Below are positions 31,400 through 40,797 of a DNA stretch of 64,000 bases, one piece after another. How positions within the stretch are numbered: the stretch's first letter is position 1; the number at the start of each line of letters is the position of its first letter. The notes under the pieces were generated by a model. The model was not told the DNA's origin. It did not search any database and saw only the letters and a program-made list of their open reading frames with translations. Source of the stretch: Pseudomonas fluorescens (GTDB lineage: Bacteria; Pseudomonadota; Gammaproteobacteria; Pseudomonadales; Pseudomonadaceae); the NCBI RefSeq assembly GCF_002837185.1, contig NZ_KZ477988.1:96893-160892 (forward strand), in the 5' to 3' direction. The position numbers were made by a program, and so were the translations under genes.

Positions 31400-32416
31400 T
31401 TACGACCCCGGCACAGGCGCCGTCGGATCCTTCACCCCACCGTCATCAAACAGGTTCAGCTTTTGACGCAGCTCATGGGCCGGCAGCGGCTCCTGGCCTG
31501 GCGGCAGCGCATTCGGGTCCGCCGGCACCTCACCGGGGGCGCCCTCGCCCTGTGCAGGCGGTGGCGGCGGCTGATCGCCCTCAATCGCTCGCTGGGCTTT
31601 TTTGGTCAGCACGACGATATCGATGCGCCGGTTGATCGGGTTGAACGGATCTTTCGGATCAAACAGCTGCGATGACGCAAAGCCCACCACCCGCGCCACT
31701 TGCGGGTCCGGATAGCTACCGGCCACCAGCGCGCGGCGGGCGGCGTTGGCGCGGTTGGCCGAGAGTTCCCAGTTGCCGAAGTCGCCCTGCCCCGCATAGG
31801 GCTTGGCATCGGTATGGCCGCTGATGCTGATCTTGTTCGGCACGGCCTTGATGGTGTCGGCCATGGCCAGCAGGATATCTTCGAAGTACGGCTTCAAGCG
31901 CGCGCTGCCGGAATCGAACATCGGCCGGTTGGCGGCGTCGGTGATCTGGATACGCAAGCCTTCCGGGGTAATTTCGAAGGAAATCTGATCCTTGAATTTG
32001 AGCAGTTGCGGGTTTTCCTCAACCTTGTTCTGCAGCTCTTGCAGCAACAGCTCCAGGCGTTCTTTCTCGACCTGTTCGGCCATGCTTTCGACCCTATCGC
32101 GCTCGATCGGGATTTTTTCCTGGGGCGATTCGGTCTGCACTTCCGGATTGATGGTGCGCTCCGGCGCCAGTTGCGGCGAGCCGCCCAGGTCGATCACGAA
32201 GGGCGTACCACTTTCCGAAAAACCAATCGGGTCCTTGAAGTAACCCGCAATGGCGATCTTCTGTTCAGGGGTGGCGGTGGACATCAGCCACAGCACCAGG
32301 AAGAACGCCATCATTGCCGTGGCGAAGTCGGCAAAGGCGATTTTCCAGGCACCACCATGGTGCCCCGCAGCGAAGCGCTTGACGCGCTTGATGATGATCG
32401 GCTGGTTGTTTTCCAT
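31400..32416 (-). CDS. motB: Flagellar motor stator protein MotB
   Basis: Peptidoglycan-anchored half of the MotAB proton-driven stator. 338 residues. One N-terminal membrane helix carries the proton-binding aspartate D30 in FADFATAMMAFFLVLWLM. A plug/linker region and a coiled stretch follow, then an OmpA-like peptidoglycan-binding domain (ISISGHTDAKPY and NRRIDIVV). The C-terminus is a Pro/Gly-rich tail (about 285-338). Starts 3 bp after the motA stop, so the pair is an operon. Pseudomonads usually have a second stator (MotCD), which is not here. Confidence 0.96.
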   Translation of the reverse strand: MENNQPIIIKRVKRFAAGHHGGAWKIAFADFATAMMAFFLVLWLMSTATPEQKIAIAGYFKDPIGFSESGTPFVIDLGGSPQLAPERTINPEVQTESPQEKIPIERDRVESMAEQVEKERLELLLQELQNKVEENPQLLKFKDQISFEITPEGLRIQITDAANRPMFDSGSARLKPYFEDILLAMADTIKAVPNKISISGHTDAKPYAGQGDFGNWELSANRANAARRALVAGSYPDPQVARVVGFASSQLFDPKDPFNPINRRIDIVVLTKKAQRAIEGDQPPPPPAQGEGAPGEVPADPNALPPGQEPLPAHELRQKLNLFDDGGVKDPTAPVPGS

Positions 32417-32419
32417 GGC

Positions 32420-33271
32420 TTAGCGACCGCGAACCGCTTGTTCCAGCTCGGAGAAACTTGGGCGATGTTTCGGGTACAGCACCTTGCGCCCGAACTCCAC
32501 GGCCAACGACGGCGGCATGCCCGACGCGGACGCCACCAGGCACGCCTTGATCGCTTCGTAGAGGTTGATTTCTTCCTTGGCGTCATGCGCCAGGGAGGTG
32601 GCGAGCGGGCCGAAGAAACCGTAGGCCGCGAGAATACCGAAGAAGGTACCCACCAGCGCCGCACCGACGTGCATGCCGATGGCCGCCTGATCGCCCTCAC
32701 CCAGGGAGGCCATGGTCACCACGATACCCAGTACCGCCGCGACGATACCGAAACCAGGCATGCCGTCGGCGATGCCGGTCACGGCGTGGGAAGGATGTTC
32801 CAGTTCTTCCTTGAGGCTGAACAGCTCCATGTCGAACAGGCCTTCGAGCTCATGGGGCGCCATGTTGCCGGAGGACATGATGCGCAGGTAATCGCAGATA
32901 TAGGCAGTCATGCGCTCGTCCTTGAGCACGGCCGGGTACTTGGCGAAGATCGGGCTGGCGGCGGCGTCTTCGATATCCCCTTCAATGGCCATCATGCCTT
33001 CGCGGCGGCTCTTGTTGAGGATTTCGTAGACCAGCCCCAGCACTTCCAGATAAAACGTGTGGGAGAAGCGCGAGCTGAACATGCCCAGCGACTTCTTGAT
33101 CACGTGCATGGTCATGTAGCCGGGGTTGGCCTGCAAGAAAGCGCCAAAGGCGGCGCCGCCAATAATCAACACTTCGAAAGGCTGAATCAGCGCGGCAATC
33201 TTACCGTGGGACAGGACGTACCCACCGAGCACACTTGCGATGACGACAATGATGCCGATAATTTTAGCCAT
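32420..33271 (-). CDS. motA: Flagellar motor stator protein MotA
   Basis: Membrane component of the MotAB stator. 283 residues with four membrane helices: two near the N-terminus (IIGIIVVIASVLGGYVL and the AALIQPFEVLIIGGAAFGA region) and two after a large cytoplasmic loop (GFGIVAAVLGIVVTMAS and MHVGAALVGTFFGILAAYG). The cytoplasmic loop carries the charged residues that contact FliG. The C-terminal motif MPPSLAVEFGRKVLYPKHRPSF is typical. Upstream gap of 167 bp to the divergent HDOD gene holds the promoter region. Confidence 0.96.
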   Translation of the reverse strand: MAKIIGIIVVIASVLGGYVLSHGKIAALIQPFEVLIIGGAAFGAFLQANPGYMTMHVIKKSLGMFSSRFSHTFYLEVLGLVYEILNKSRREGMMAIEGDIEDAAASPIFAKYPAVLKDERMTAYICDYLRIMSSGNMAPHELEGLFDMELFSLKEELEHPSHAVTGIADGMPGFGIVAAVLGIVVTMASLGEGDQAAIGMHVGAALVGTFFGILAAYGFFGPLATSLAHDAKEEINLYEAIKACLVASASGMPPSLAVEFGRKVLYPKHRPSFSELEQAVRGR

Positions 33272-33438
33272 AGGGGATCTGTACTTGCGCCGTCGGGTTC
33301 ATGGACATAGTGGGTGCAGCTGAAAAACTCTTGTTCTACTTATCGGCAAAACTGCGCCAGACTATAGCCCGTTAAGGCGAAAAGCCAATTCAGCCCGTTA
33401 CGGGTGTGTTGAACACATATGATGATCGCGCCCCAATC

Positions 33439-34974
33439 ATGGCTAATGAAACGACAGTCCCAACTGCAAAACCCGCCACCCTCGCCGCCTGGATCAAGTG
33501 CCTGGACGACGTGCTGCTGCCCGTTCCCCAGGCCAGCCACGAGCGGGTGTGCAAAGCCATCCGCGACAGTCGCAGCTCATTGAGGGACATCGCCGAGCTG
33601 ATGCAAGACAGCCCGGCCCTGGTGCTCAGCGTGATGCGCGAGGCCAACAGCCACACCCACGGCAGCCTGGCGGAACCGGCGGAAAACCTCGAAGTGGCGC
33701 TCAATCGCCTCGGCCTTAAACGCGCCGAAGAACTGCTGGTGCGCCTGCCGTCGGTGCCGGCCCGCGAGATTCCCGTCGCGCTGCGCCAACTGCTGCTGGT
33801 CAGCCAGCACGCTTCCCAGCAAGCCAACGGCCTGTTCGGCAGCCGCCTGGCGCGCCTGTGGCAGGACATCCATTGGGGCAGCCTGCTGTTTCTGTCACCG
33901 TTGTGGCCGATGGCCGTGGCCTACCCCAAGCTGCTTGAGGAATGGGAGCTGCGGGTGATCCACAAGGGCGAGTCGGCGCGCCAGGTCGAGCAGCACGTGT
34001 TCGGCGTGCGCCTGCTGGACCTGTGCCTTGGCCTGACTGCGGCGTGGCACCTGCCGATCTGGGTATCCCAGGGCTATAACCTGCTGCTGGGCGAGCGGCG
34101 TCTGCTGGTCAAGGCATTGCGTATCGCCCGCGAAGACGACCCGCTGCGCCACCAGCAGTTACTCGACGCCGAACCCAACCTGCGCCGCTGGCTGAATCAG
34201 CCGGCCAACACGGTGCTGTTGGCCAACGGCCTGGCGCTGTCGGCGCAGGAGTCCTGGACCTGCCCGCACACCGAGCGCTGGCAATACCTCACTGCGCTGT
34301 ACCTGCAGGAGCCACTGGGCGATGTGCAGCAGCAGGTTCACCAGCAAGCGGTCACCAGCGCTCGCAGCACTTTGATGCCTGATCTCTGGCACCCGGCCCT
34401 GTCGCTGATCTGGCCGTGGCACGTGCAAAAGGTCCATCGTGGCCTGCTGCCCGCGCCGCCGCCCACGGCCGAAGCACTGGCACTGTGGCGCAACCGTTGC
34501 ACGGAACTGCTGGTCGAGCCGAGCCGCTTTGCCAATGCGATGCACCTGACCACGTGCGCCAAGGAAGCCCTGGTCGCCAGCGGCATGCAGCGCGTATTGC
34601 TGTTCATGGCGGATCGCGCCTTGAGCACCTTGCGCGTGCATCAGGCCGATGGCTTGCCGAAGGACGCTGCCAACCTGAGCCTGGATGTGGTCAACAGTAC
34701 ATTGCTGCAACGCTTGCTGGAAAAGTCCGCCCAGGTGCGTCTCGGTCCTGACAACCATGCGCAGTTCGCCGCCCTGCTGCCACCGATCCTGCGCCGCCTG
34801 TTTACCGGCGAGCACCTGCTGTTGCGCTCGCTGAGCTGTAATGGCCGCGTAGTCATGCTGATGGTGGCTGACCAGGGTGGCGGGCCGTTCTCGGAAACCA
34901 CCGTGCAAGCCTTTGGCAAAACCGCGCAATGCGTCGAGAAAGCCCTGCACAGCTTTACCAACCGCAGCGCCTGA
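33439..34974 (+). CDS. HDOD domain-containing protein
   Basis: 511-residue protein with an HDOD (metal-independent HD-related output) domain in its N-terminal part, from about 18 to 200 (LPVPQASHERVCKAIRD, then DSPALVLSVMREANSH and VALNRLGLKRAEELLVRLP). The C-terminal half has no domain I recognise but looks GAF-like in its predicted strand/helix pattern. HDOD proteins are usually signalling outputs; no kinase, GGDEF or EAL domain is attached. I chose ATG at 33439; an in-frame GTG 11 codons upstream is possible, and neither has a clear ribosome binding site. Divergent from motAB. Confidence 0.8.
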   Translation: MANETTVPTAKPATLAAWIKCLDDVLLPVPQASHERVCKAIRDSRSSLRDIAELMQDSPALVLSVMREANSHTHGSLAEPAENLEVALNRLGLKRAEELLVRLPSVPAREIPVALRQLLLVSQHASQQANGLFGSRLARLWQDIHWGSLLFLSPLWPMAVAYPKLLEEWELRVIHKGESARQVEQHVFGVRLLDLCLGLTAAWHLPIWVSQGYNLLLGERRLLVKALRIAREDDPLRHQQLLDAEPNLRRWLNQPANTVLLANGLALSAQESWTCPHTERWQYLTALYLQEPLGDVQQQVHQQAVTSARSTLMPDLWHPALSLIWPWHVQKVHRGLLPAPPPTAEALALWRNRCTELLVEPSRFANAMHLTTCAKEALVASGMQRVLLFMADRALSTLRVHQADGLPKDAANLSLDVVNSTLLQRLLEKSAQVRLGPDNHAQFAALLPPILRRLFTGEHLLLRSLSCNGRVVMLMVADQGGGPFSETTVQAFGKTAQCVEKALHSFTNRSA

Positions 34975-35031
34975 TGCTTGCGCTACAATCGCCCTCCTTT
35001 ATCGCCAACATTTGTGCCCAGGAGACCTCAC

Positions 35032-35847
35032 ATGCCTGACTTCTCTGGTTTGCCGCTGGTGATCGAATCCAGCGACCTGCAAGGTCGCCTTGATGCCGAA
35101 CACCTGATTCTGGTGGACCTCACCAGTGCCGCCCGCTACGCCGAAGGGCATATCCCCGGCGCGCATTTCGTTGACCCCAAGCGCACCCAGTTGGGCCAAC
35201 CGCCCGCACCGGGCCTGCTGCCGCACAAGGCTGACCTGGAAAAGCTGTTCGGCGAGCTGGGCCACACACCCGATGCCACCTATGTGGTGTATGACGACGA
35301 AGGCGGCGGTTGGGCCGGGCGTTTTATCTGGATGCTCGACGTGATCGGCCATCAGAAATACCACTACCTCGACGGCGGCCTGCTGGCGTGGCTGGACGAG
35401 AAACACCCGGTGTCCACCGAGGTGCCCACCCCCGCTGGCGGCCCGGTCAGCCTCACCTTGCACGACGGCCCCACCGCCACCCGCGAATACCTGCAAAGCC
35501 GGCTCGGCGCGGCCGACCTGGGTATCTGGGACGCACGCGGCCCGCTGGAGTACTCCGGCGAAAAAGTCCTCGCGGCCAAAGCCGGGCACATCCCCGGCGC
35601 CGTGAACTTCGAGTGGACCGCCGGGATGGACAAAGCGCGCAGCCTGCGCATCCGCCGCGACATGCCGCAAATCCTCGAAGACCTCGGGCTGACCCGCGAT
35701 AAAGAAATCATCACCCACTGCCAGACTCACCACCGCTCTGGCTTCACCTACCTGGTGGCCAAGGCGCTCGGTTACCCACGAGTCAAAGGTTATGCCGGTT
35801 CCTGGGGCGAATGGGGCAACCACCCCGACACCCCCGTTGAGATTTAA
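35032..35847 (+). CDS. rhdA: Thiosulfate sulfurtransferase RhdA (rhodanese)
   Basis: Two-domain rhodanese, 271 residues, that transfers sulfane sulfur to cyanide or other thiophilic acceptors. The inactive N-terminal domain (LVDLTSAARYAEGHIPGAHFVD) precedes the catalytic domain (IWDARGPLEYSGE), with active-site Cys230 in HCQTHHRSG, the loop known from Azotobacter RhdA. Cyanogenic pseudomonads may use it for cyanide detoxification, which is inference. ATG at 35032 with AGGAG 8 nt upstream. It lies 15 bp before psd, so the two are probably cotranscribed. Confidence 0.94.
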   Translation: MPDFSGLPLVIESSDLQGRLDAEHLILVDLTSAARYAEGHIPGAHFVDPKRTQLGQPPAPGLLPHKADLEKLFGELGHTPDATYVVYDDEGGGWAGRFIWMLDVIGHQKYHYLDGGLLAWLDEKHPVSTEVPTPAGGPVSLTLHDGPTATREYLQSRLGAADLGIWDARGPLEYSGEKVLAAKAGHIPGAVNFEWTAGMDKARSLRIRRDMPQILEDLGLTRDKEIITHCQTHHRSGFTYLVAKALGYPRVKGYAGSWGEWGNHPDTPVEI

Positions 35848-35862
35848 GGTTTAAGGACAGTT

Positions 35863-36723
35863 ATGAAAAAGCAGTTGTTTATCCTCAGCCAGTACTTGCT
35901 GCCACACCACTTGCTCTCGCGCCTGGCCGGCTGCATTGCCGAGTGCCGCGTGCGCTGGTTCAAGAATGCCTTCACCCGTTGGTTCGCCAAGCGTTACCAG
36001 GTGGACATGTCCCAGGCGCTGGTTGAAGACCTGACCGCCTATGAGCACTTCAATGCCTTCTTCACCCGCGCACTGAAAGACGGCGCGCGCCCGCTGGATC
36101 AAACGCCGGGAGCCGTACTGAGCCCGGCCGACGGTGCCGTCAGCCAGCTCGGCCCGATCGAGCATGGCCGTGTATTCCAGGCCAAGGGCCACAGCTTCAG
36201 CGTGCTGGAATTGCTGGGCGGCGACGCTGCGTTGGCTGCGCCGTTCATGGGCGGCGACTTCGCCACCATCTACCTGTCGCCCAAGGACTACCACCGGGTG
36301 CACATGCCACTGGCCGGTACCTTGCGCGAGATGGTCTATGTGCCAGGGCGGATTTTCTCGGTGAACCAGACCACCGCCGAGAACGTACCGGAACTGTTTG
36401 CGCGTAACGAGCGGGTTGTCTGCCTGTTCGACACCGAACGCGGCCCGATGGCCGTGGTGTTGGTGGGCGCGATGATCGTGGCATCGATTGAGACAGTGTG
36501 GGCCGGGCTGGTAACGCCGCCCAAGCGTGAACTGAAAACCTTCCGTTACGACGAAGCTGCCCGTGCGCCGATCCATCTGGAAAAAGGCGCTGAACTGGGT
36601 CGCTTCAAGCTGGGTTCGACCGCTATCGTGCTGTTCGGGCCGGATCAGGTGAAATGGACCGAAGCGTTGCTGGCGGGTTCACCCGTGCAGATGGGCCAGG
36701 GCATCGCAACACCCAAGGCCTGA
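35863..36723 (+). CDS. psd: Phosphatidylserine decarboxylase proenzyme
   Basis: Membrane-associated enzyme converting phosphatidylserine to phosphatidylethanolamine, the main phospholipid. 286 residues. The proenzyme cleaves itself at the LGST motif; here G251-S252-T253, so Ser252 becomes the pyruvoyl group of the small alpha chain. Other family motifs: [27 protein letters not shown] and [14 protein letters not shown] ribosome binding site (AAGGACAG) precedes the ATG. Confidence 0.97.
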   Translation: MKKQLFILSQYLLPHHLLSRLAGCIAECRVRWFKNAFTRWFAKRYQVDMSQALVEDLTAYEHFNAFFTRALKDGARPLDQTPGAVLSPADGAVSQLGPIEHGRVFQAKGHSFSVLELLGGDAALAAPFMGGDFATIYLSPKDYHRVHMPLAGTLREMVYVPGRIFSVNQTTAENVPELFARNERVVCLFDTERGPMAVVLVGAMIVASIETVWAGLVTPPKRELKTFRYDEAARAPIHLEKGAELGRFKLGSTAIVLFGPDQVKWTEALLAGSPVQMGQGIATPKA

Positions 36724-36735
36724 CGCTGAACCAAA

Positions 36736-36825
36736 TGTGGGAGGGAGCTTGCCCCCGATAGCAGTAGTCCAGTCAGAGCTGTATTGACTGACCCACCGCC
36801 ATCGGGAGCAAGCCCCCTCCCACAT
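36736..36825. repeat. REP doublet (REPIN-like), class B
   Basis: Arms with TGTGGGA ends outwards and GATAGC ends inwards (class B). The spacer contains the inverted repeat CAGTCA / TGACTG. Both arms carry one mismatch in the core (GGGAGC). Located in the convergent gap between psd and serB. Confidence 0.9.
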
Positions 36826-36845
36826 TTTTGCCCGTATTTCTTCAG

Positions 36846-38060
36846 CTAGAGCTGGCCGTCACGGTCGCGCAAGCCCAGCAGATACAGCACCCCATCCAAC
36901 CCCAAGGTCGAAATCGCCTGCTTGGCCGATTGCTTGACCAACGGCTTGGCGCGGAATGCCACACCCAGCCCGGCAATCGCCAGCATCGGCAAGTCGTTCG
37001 CGCCGTCGCCGACCGCAATGGTCTGTTCCAGGCGCAAGCCTTCTTTATGCGCCAGTTCCTTGAGCAGGTCCGCCTTGCGTTGTGCGTCGACAATTGGCTC
37101 CACCGCCACGCCGGTCACTTTGCCATCCACCACTTCCAGCTCGTTGGCAAACACGTAGTCAATGCCCAGCTTGGCCTGCAGTTGCTTGGCAAAATAGGTG
37201 AAGCCGCCGGACAAGATGGCCGTTTTGTAGCCCAGGCGCTTGAGTTCGGCGAACAGGGTTTCGGCGCCTTCGGTCAGGCGCAGGGAAGCGCCGATGGAAT
37301 CGAGCACGCTCACGTCCAGGCCCTTGAGCAGCGCCAGGCGTTCCTTGAAACTGGCGCGAAAATCCAGTTCGCCGGCCATCGCCCGCTCGGTAATCTCGCT
37401 GACCTGCTCGCCCACACCCGCCGCTTTGGCGAGCTCGTCGATGACTTCGGCTTCGATCAGGGTCGAGTCCATGTCGAACACCGCCAAACGACGGTTGCGC
37501 CGGAACAGCGAATCCTCCTGGAAGGCGATGTCGACATTCAGCTCCTGGGCCACGCTCAGGAATTCGGCGCGCAGCGCTTGCGCATCGGCCGGCTCCCCGC
37601 GCACCGAAAACTCGATGCAGCCCTTGCCTTTGTCCGCCGGCGTGTCCAGCGGCATACGCCCCGACAGGCGGTCGATATGGTCGATATTCAAACCGTAATG
37701 CGCCGTGATCGAGCTGACGCGCTGCAATTGTTCGGCCGTGACCTTGCGGGTGAGCAACGTCACGATATGGCGTTTTTTGCCCTGGCCTTCGACCCAATGC
37801 TGGTAATCGGCTTCGGACACCGGCGTGAAGCGCACCTGCTGATCGAGTTTGTAGGCCGTAAACAGGATGTCCTTGAGGACCGAGGATGCCTGTTCGGTGC
37901 TGGGAATTTCCACCAGGATGCCGAACGACAGGGTGTCATGGATCACCGCCTGGCCGATGTCGAGAATGTTCACACCACCCTGGGCCAGAACACCGGTAAT
38001 GGCAGCGGTGAGACCCGGTCGGTCAAGACCTGTGATGTTGATCAGGACAATTTCGCGCAA
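36846..38060 (-). CDS. serB: Phosphoserine phosphatase SerB
   Basis: Final step of serine synthesis. 404 residues. Longer than E. coli SerB because of two N-terminal ACT-type domains (REIVLINITGLDRPGLTAA, and HIVTLLTRKVTAEQLQRV at about 98-115), likely amino-acid sensors. The HAD phosphatase domain follows: nucleophile D196 in FDMDSTLIEAE, then SGGFTYFA and VGDGANDLPML. Translation starts at TTG (38058-38060), which is where family similarity begins; a G-rich stretch (GGGGGTG) lies upstream. Divergent from the HAMP membrane protein gene. Confidence 0.95.
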   Translation of the reverse strand: MREIVLINITGLDRPGLTAAITGVLAQGGVNILDIGQAVIHDTLSFGILVEIPSTEQASSVLKDILFTAYKLDQQVRFTPVSEADYQHWVEGQGKKRHIVTLLTRKVTAEQLQRVSSITAHYGLNIDHIDRLSGRMPLDTPADKGKGCIEFSVRGEPADAQALRAEFLSVAQELNVDIAFQEDSLFRRNRRLAVFDMDSTLIEAEVIDELAKAAGVGEQVSEITERAMAGELDFRASFKERLALLKGLDVSVLDSIGASLRLTEGAETLFAELKRLGYKTAILSGGFTYFAKQLQAKLGIDYVFANELEVVDGKVTGVAVEPIVDAQRKADLLKELAHKEGLRLEQTIAVGDGANDLPMLAIAGLGVAFRAKPLVKQSAKQAISTLGLDGVLYLLGLRDRDGQL

Positions 38061-38193
38061 AGCGCACCCCCAGGCTGGAAAAAAACCGCATTCTACCCAC
38101 TTTCAGTGACCATCGGGCACAGCCAGCGCTTTGCCGGTCATGGGCCTGTCGCTATACTGCGCGTCAACTTCACGGACCAAGAGCCGAGCGCAA

Positions 38194-39723
38194 GTGAACC
38201 GGCCCACGCCAGTAAAAACCGATAACTTCTTCCTGCTGATCTTCCGGGCACTGCGCCACCGCCGTGTACCGATCGCATTACGCATCGCCAGCCATAACGT
38301 GATCCTGGTCGCTCTGGCCCTGGTGATCTACGCCTGCGTGATGGGTTTGCAATTCAAGCAGGCCATGCATGAGCAAGCCGACGCCCTGGGCGAGAGCCTG
38401 ACCACCCAGACTGCCACCTCGGCGACTGAGTTGCTGGTGTCCAACGACATTCTCAGCCTCAACGTGCTGCTCAACAACCTGACCAAGAACCCGTTGGTGG
38501 CCCACGCCGCTATCTATAGCGTGGACAACCGGATCATGGCCGAAGCCGGGCAGCGCCCGAAAAACGGCCTGCTGGGCGAAGCCGAGGGTCTGTACCAGAG
38601 CAATATCACCTTTCAGGATGTGAAAGCCGGCCAGTTGCGCATCAGCCTGGACATGCAACAGTTCCAGCAACCGATGACCATCAGCCTGCAGAGCATGGGC
38701 ATCCTGAGCGCGATCCTGTTGGCCCTGGCCCTGGCCTTGAGCCTGCGCCTGGGGCGGCATATCTCCACGCCGTTGATGCAACTGCGCATCTGGCTGCGCG
38801 ATATCGACGAACATACCCCGGCCACCGACCGCCAGGACGAAATCGGCGACCTCGCGCGCCAGCTGCATGCCAGCTTCGCCCCGGAGCCGACTGTACCTGA
38901 GGTTGAACCTGAGCCTGAGTACGACGACGCCGACTACAACGATGAGCCTGAGTTTGAAGTGCGTGACCTGCGTGACCCAGGCTTCGACGAAAGCGCTCCG
39001 GTGGCGGGTTTGAAGCCTGCGCCGCGACATGTAGTCAAGGCCGAAGAAGACGAGCTGGACGACGAAGACCCGTTCGCCGACCTGCGCGATACCGCCGATA
39101 CCGCGCCCGCCGTAGCGCCGAAACCGCTTGCGGCCAACAGCACCGAGCCCCAGTACAGCGCCGTACTCGCCGTGCAGCTGGGTGCCCAGGACCAACTGCG
39201 CCGCCTGCCCCGCGCCCGCTTGACGGAATTGCTGGAACGCTACCGCGACTGTCTCGACCAGGCCGCCTCGCTCTACCAGAGCGAACTGCACACCCTGAAC
39301 GATGGCAGCACGTTGATGCTGTTCCACAGCGAAGACAGCGGCGAAGACTACCTGACCAACGCCATCTGCTGCGGCGAGTTGCTGCGCGCCCTGGGCCATG
39401 CCTTGCAGATCGAAGTGGCGGACAGCGGCATTACATTGCAATTGCAGTTGGGCCTGACGGTGGGCGATGGCCTGTTCGGCATCAGCCAGATCGACCTCTT
39501 GCTGACCGAGATTGCCCAGGACGCCCTGGCCTTGTCGCAGCACAGCCGCAACCTGCTGCTGGTGGAGCGCAAGATCAGTGAAGACACGCTGATCCGCCAG
39601 CGCGCACGCATCCGCCCGATTGCCAGCCCTGAGGGCGCCAGCTGTGTGGAGCGCCTGATGGAGCCGTATCCGTCGATGCTGGAGCGCCAACTTGCGCGCA
39701 TGCATGAGACCCGCAAGCCCTGA
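38194..39723 (+). CDS. HAMP membrane protein with degenerate cyclase-like C-terminal domain
   Basis: 509-residue membrane protein of unknown function. A first membrane helix (VILVALALVIYACVMGLQF, about 36-54), a periplasmic region of about 130 residues, a second helix (MGILSAILLALALALSL), a HAMP linker (HISTPLMQLRIWLRD), a very acidic linker (about 235-310) and a C-terminal domain. That domain aligns by eye with class III nucleotidyl cyclases (ELLERYRDCLDQ, then LNDGSTLMLF, then LGLTVGDGLFG), but the metal-binding aspartates are not where an active cyclase needs them. Start GTG at 38194 is an estimate. Conserved next to serB in pseudomonads. Confidence 0.75.
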   Translation: MNRPTPVKTDNFFLLIFRALRHRRVPIALRIASHNVILVALALVIYACVMGLQFKQAMHEQADALGESLTTQTATSATELLVSNDILSLNVLLNNLTKNPLVAHAAIYSVDNRIMAEAGQRPKNGLLGEAEGLYQSNITFQDVKAGQLRISLDMQQFQQPMTISLQSMGILSAILLALALALSLRLGRHISTPLMQLRIWLRDIDEHTPATDRQDEIGDLARQLHASFAPEPTVPEVEPEPEYDDADYNDEPEFEVRDLRDPGFDESAPVAGLKPAPRHVVKAEEDELDDEDPFADLRDTADTAPAVAPKPLAANSTEPQYSAVLAVQLGAQDQLRRLPRARLTELLERYRDCLDQAASLYQSELHTLNDGSTLMLFHSEDSGEDYLTNAICCGELLRALGHALQIEVADSGITLQLQLGLTVGDGLFGISQIDLLLTEIAQDALALSQHSRNLLLVERKISEDTLIRQRARIRPIASPEGASCVERLMEPYPSMLERQLARMHETRKP

Positions 39724-39741
39724 AGCACAATGAGGCATTAA

Positions 39742-39831
39742 TGTGGGAGGGGGCTTGCCCCCGATAGCGGTAGTCCAGTCAGAGATGCATTAACTGACCC
39801 ACCGTCATCGGGGGCAAGCCCCCTCCCACAT
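39742..39831. repeat. REP doublet (REPIN-like), class B
   Basis: Two perfect GGGGGCTTGCCCCC-core arms, TGTGGGA ends outwards; spacer almost the same as at 36736-36825 (GTAGTCCAGTCAGAG shared). In the convergent gap between the HAMP protein gene and the PqiC-like gene. Confidence 0.92.
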
Positions 39832-39861
39832 TTGATGTGGGGTGCAGCTTAAATTGCAGCG

Positions 39862-39900
39862 CAAACAAAAGGCCCGCTTACTCAGCGGGCCTTTTGTTTG
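39862..39900. terminator. Bidirectional terminator
   Basis: Perfect 17-bp stem (CAAACAAAAGGCCCGCT and its complement) with a 5-nt loop, A-rich on one side and T-rich on the other. It serves the convergent genes on both sides. Confidence 0.9.
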
Positions 39901-39913
39901 TCTGGCATTCAGA

Positions 39914-40621
39914 TCAAAACCTGAACACTTCCAGATCCGTACGAATCGGGGTTGCCATCGGCATCTTCGGCTTTTCCGGCGTTGCGGGCTTGGCCTGCGC
40001 CGGCGCCTGCTTGCGCGGTGCCTCGGCAATCGGCGGCTGGTTGGCCAGCGGCTTGAGCGCCACCGACAACTGCTGCGCCAGGTGCTGCAACAGTACGCCC
40101 TGGGCCTGGACCTGAGACGCCGTGGTGCCGGCATGTTCTTCCTGCAGGTGCACGATACGGTTGTCCCGTACTTGCCCGCGACGGTCGATCAAGCGCCACT
40201 GTGCATCCAGGATCGCCGGTTGCGACTTGCCGGAGTCAAGCCGCGTGATAGTCAGCAACACCTGCACATCCGGGGAGAACCCGGATGGGCCTGGCGCCAG
40301 GACCACGCGCTGGCTGTCCAACTGACCGGCCACCTGACGCAACATCAATTGATTGATATCGGAAGAAAGGCTGCCCGCCCAACGACCATCCGTGGAACCT
40401 TGCAGGCTTCCGTCGTTCTGACGTTGGAGCAGGGTTTCGCGTTGCAGGTAATCAGCAACGATAACCGGACCCAGCAGGACCGCCATGCCGGCGGTTTGTG
40501 CCGGCTGAGCCGGACTTCCGCTGTCCAGCTGGTACAGCGACACCGGCTGGTGCGTGCTGCAACCCGCCAGCCCCAACAGGCCAGCGAGCATCAAAAATAG
40601 AGGAAGGCGTGGAGCAGTCAT
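39914..40621 (-). CDS. PqiC/YmbA-like outer-membrane lipoprotein
   Basis: 235-residue lipoprotein of the ABC-type transport auxiliary lipoprotein family (PqiC/YmbA, DUF330). The signal peptide ends in lipobox LAGC with Cys21. The body has the family pattern (VSLYQLDSG, AVLLGPVIVADYLQR, VLLTITRLDSG). The C-terminal 50 residues are Pro/Ala/Lys-rich. PqiC normally works with PqiA and PqiB in lipid transport across the envelope, but neither is encoded nearby. Start taken at the second of two adjacent ATGs (40621), which have GGATGGG upstream. Confidence 0.85.
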   Translation of the reverse strand: MTAPRLPLFLMLAGLLGLAGCSTHQPVSLYQLDSGSPAQPAQTAGMAVLLGPVIVADYLQRETLLQRQNDGSLQGSTDGRWAGSLSSDINQLMLRQVAGQLDSQRVVLAPGPSGFSPDVQVLLTITRLDSGKSQPAILDAQWRLIDRRGQVRDNRIVHLQEEHAGTTASQVQAQGVLLQHLAQQLSVALKPLANQPPIAEAPRKQAPAQAKPATPEKPKMPMATPIRTDLEVFRF

Positions 40622-40754
40622 CATCCCATCCAGGTGGCTGCCACAAGGCGAACCACAATGTAATACTAAAAATAACCTAAACACGCTCGGCCACGCCGGC
40701 GCTGGAAAGGCCATATCATCCGTGAATATGCGCCATGACTCCAGCGCCAAAGCG

Positions 40755-40782
40755 TCGATCTACGCGTTAAATCGTAGATCGA
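40755..40782. terminator. Hairpin downstream of parC
   Basis: Perfect 10-bp stem TCGATCTACG / CGTAGATCGA with an 8-nt loop, 16 bp after the parC stop. No U-tract follows on the minus strand, so it may be an mRNA 3'-end hairpin rather than a true intrinsic terminator. Confidence 0.45.
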
Positions 40783-40797
40783 GGCCTCTAGTTCGCC

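Noticed and set aside
38131..38193. Longer start for the HAMP membrane protein
   Set aside because: The 21 extra codons overlap the serB promoter region and are not membrane- or signal-like; the GTG at 38194 is preferred though not proven.
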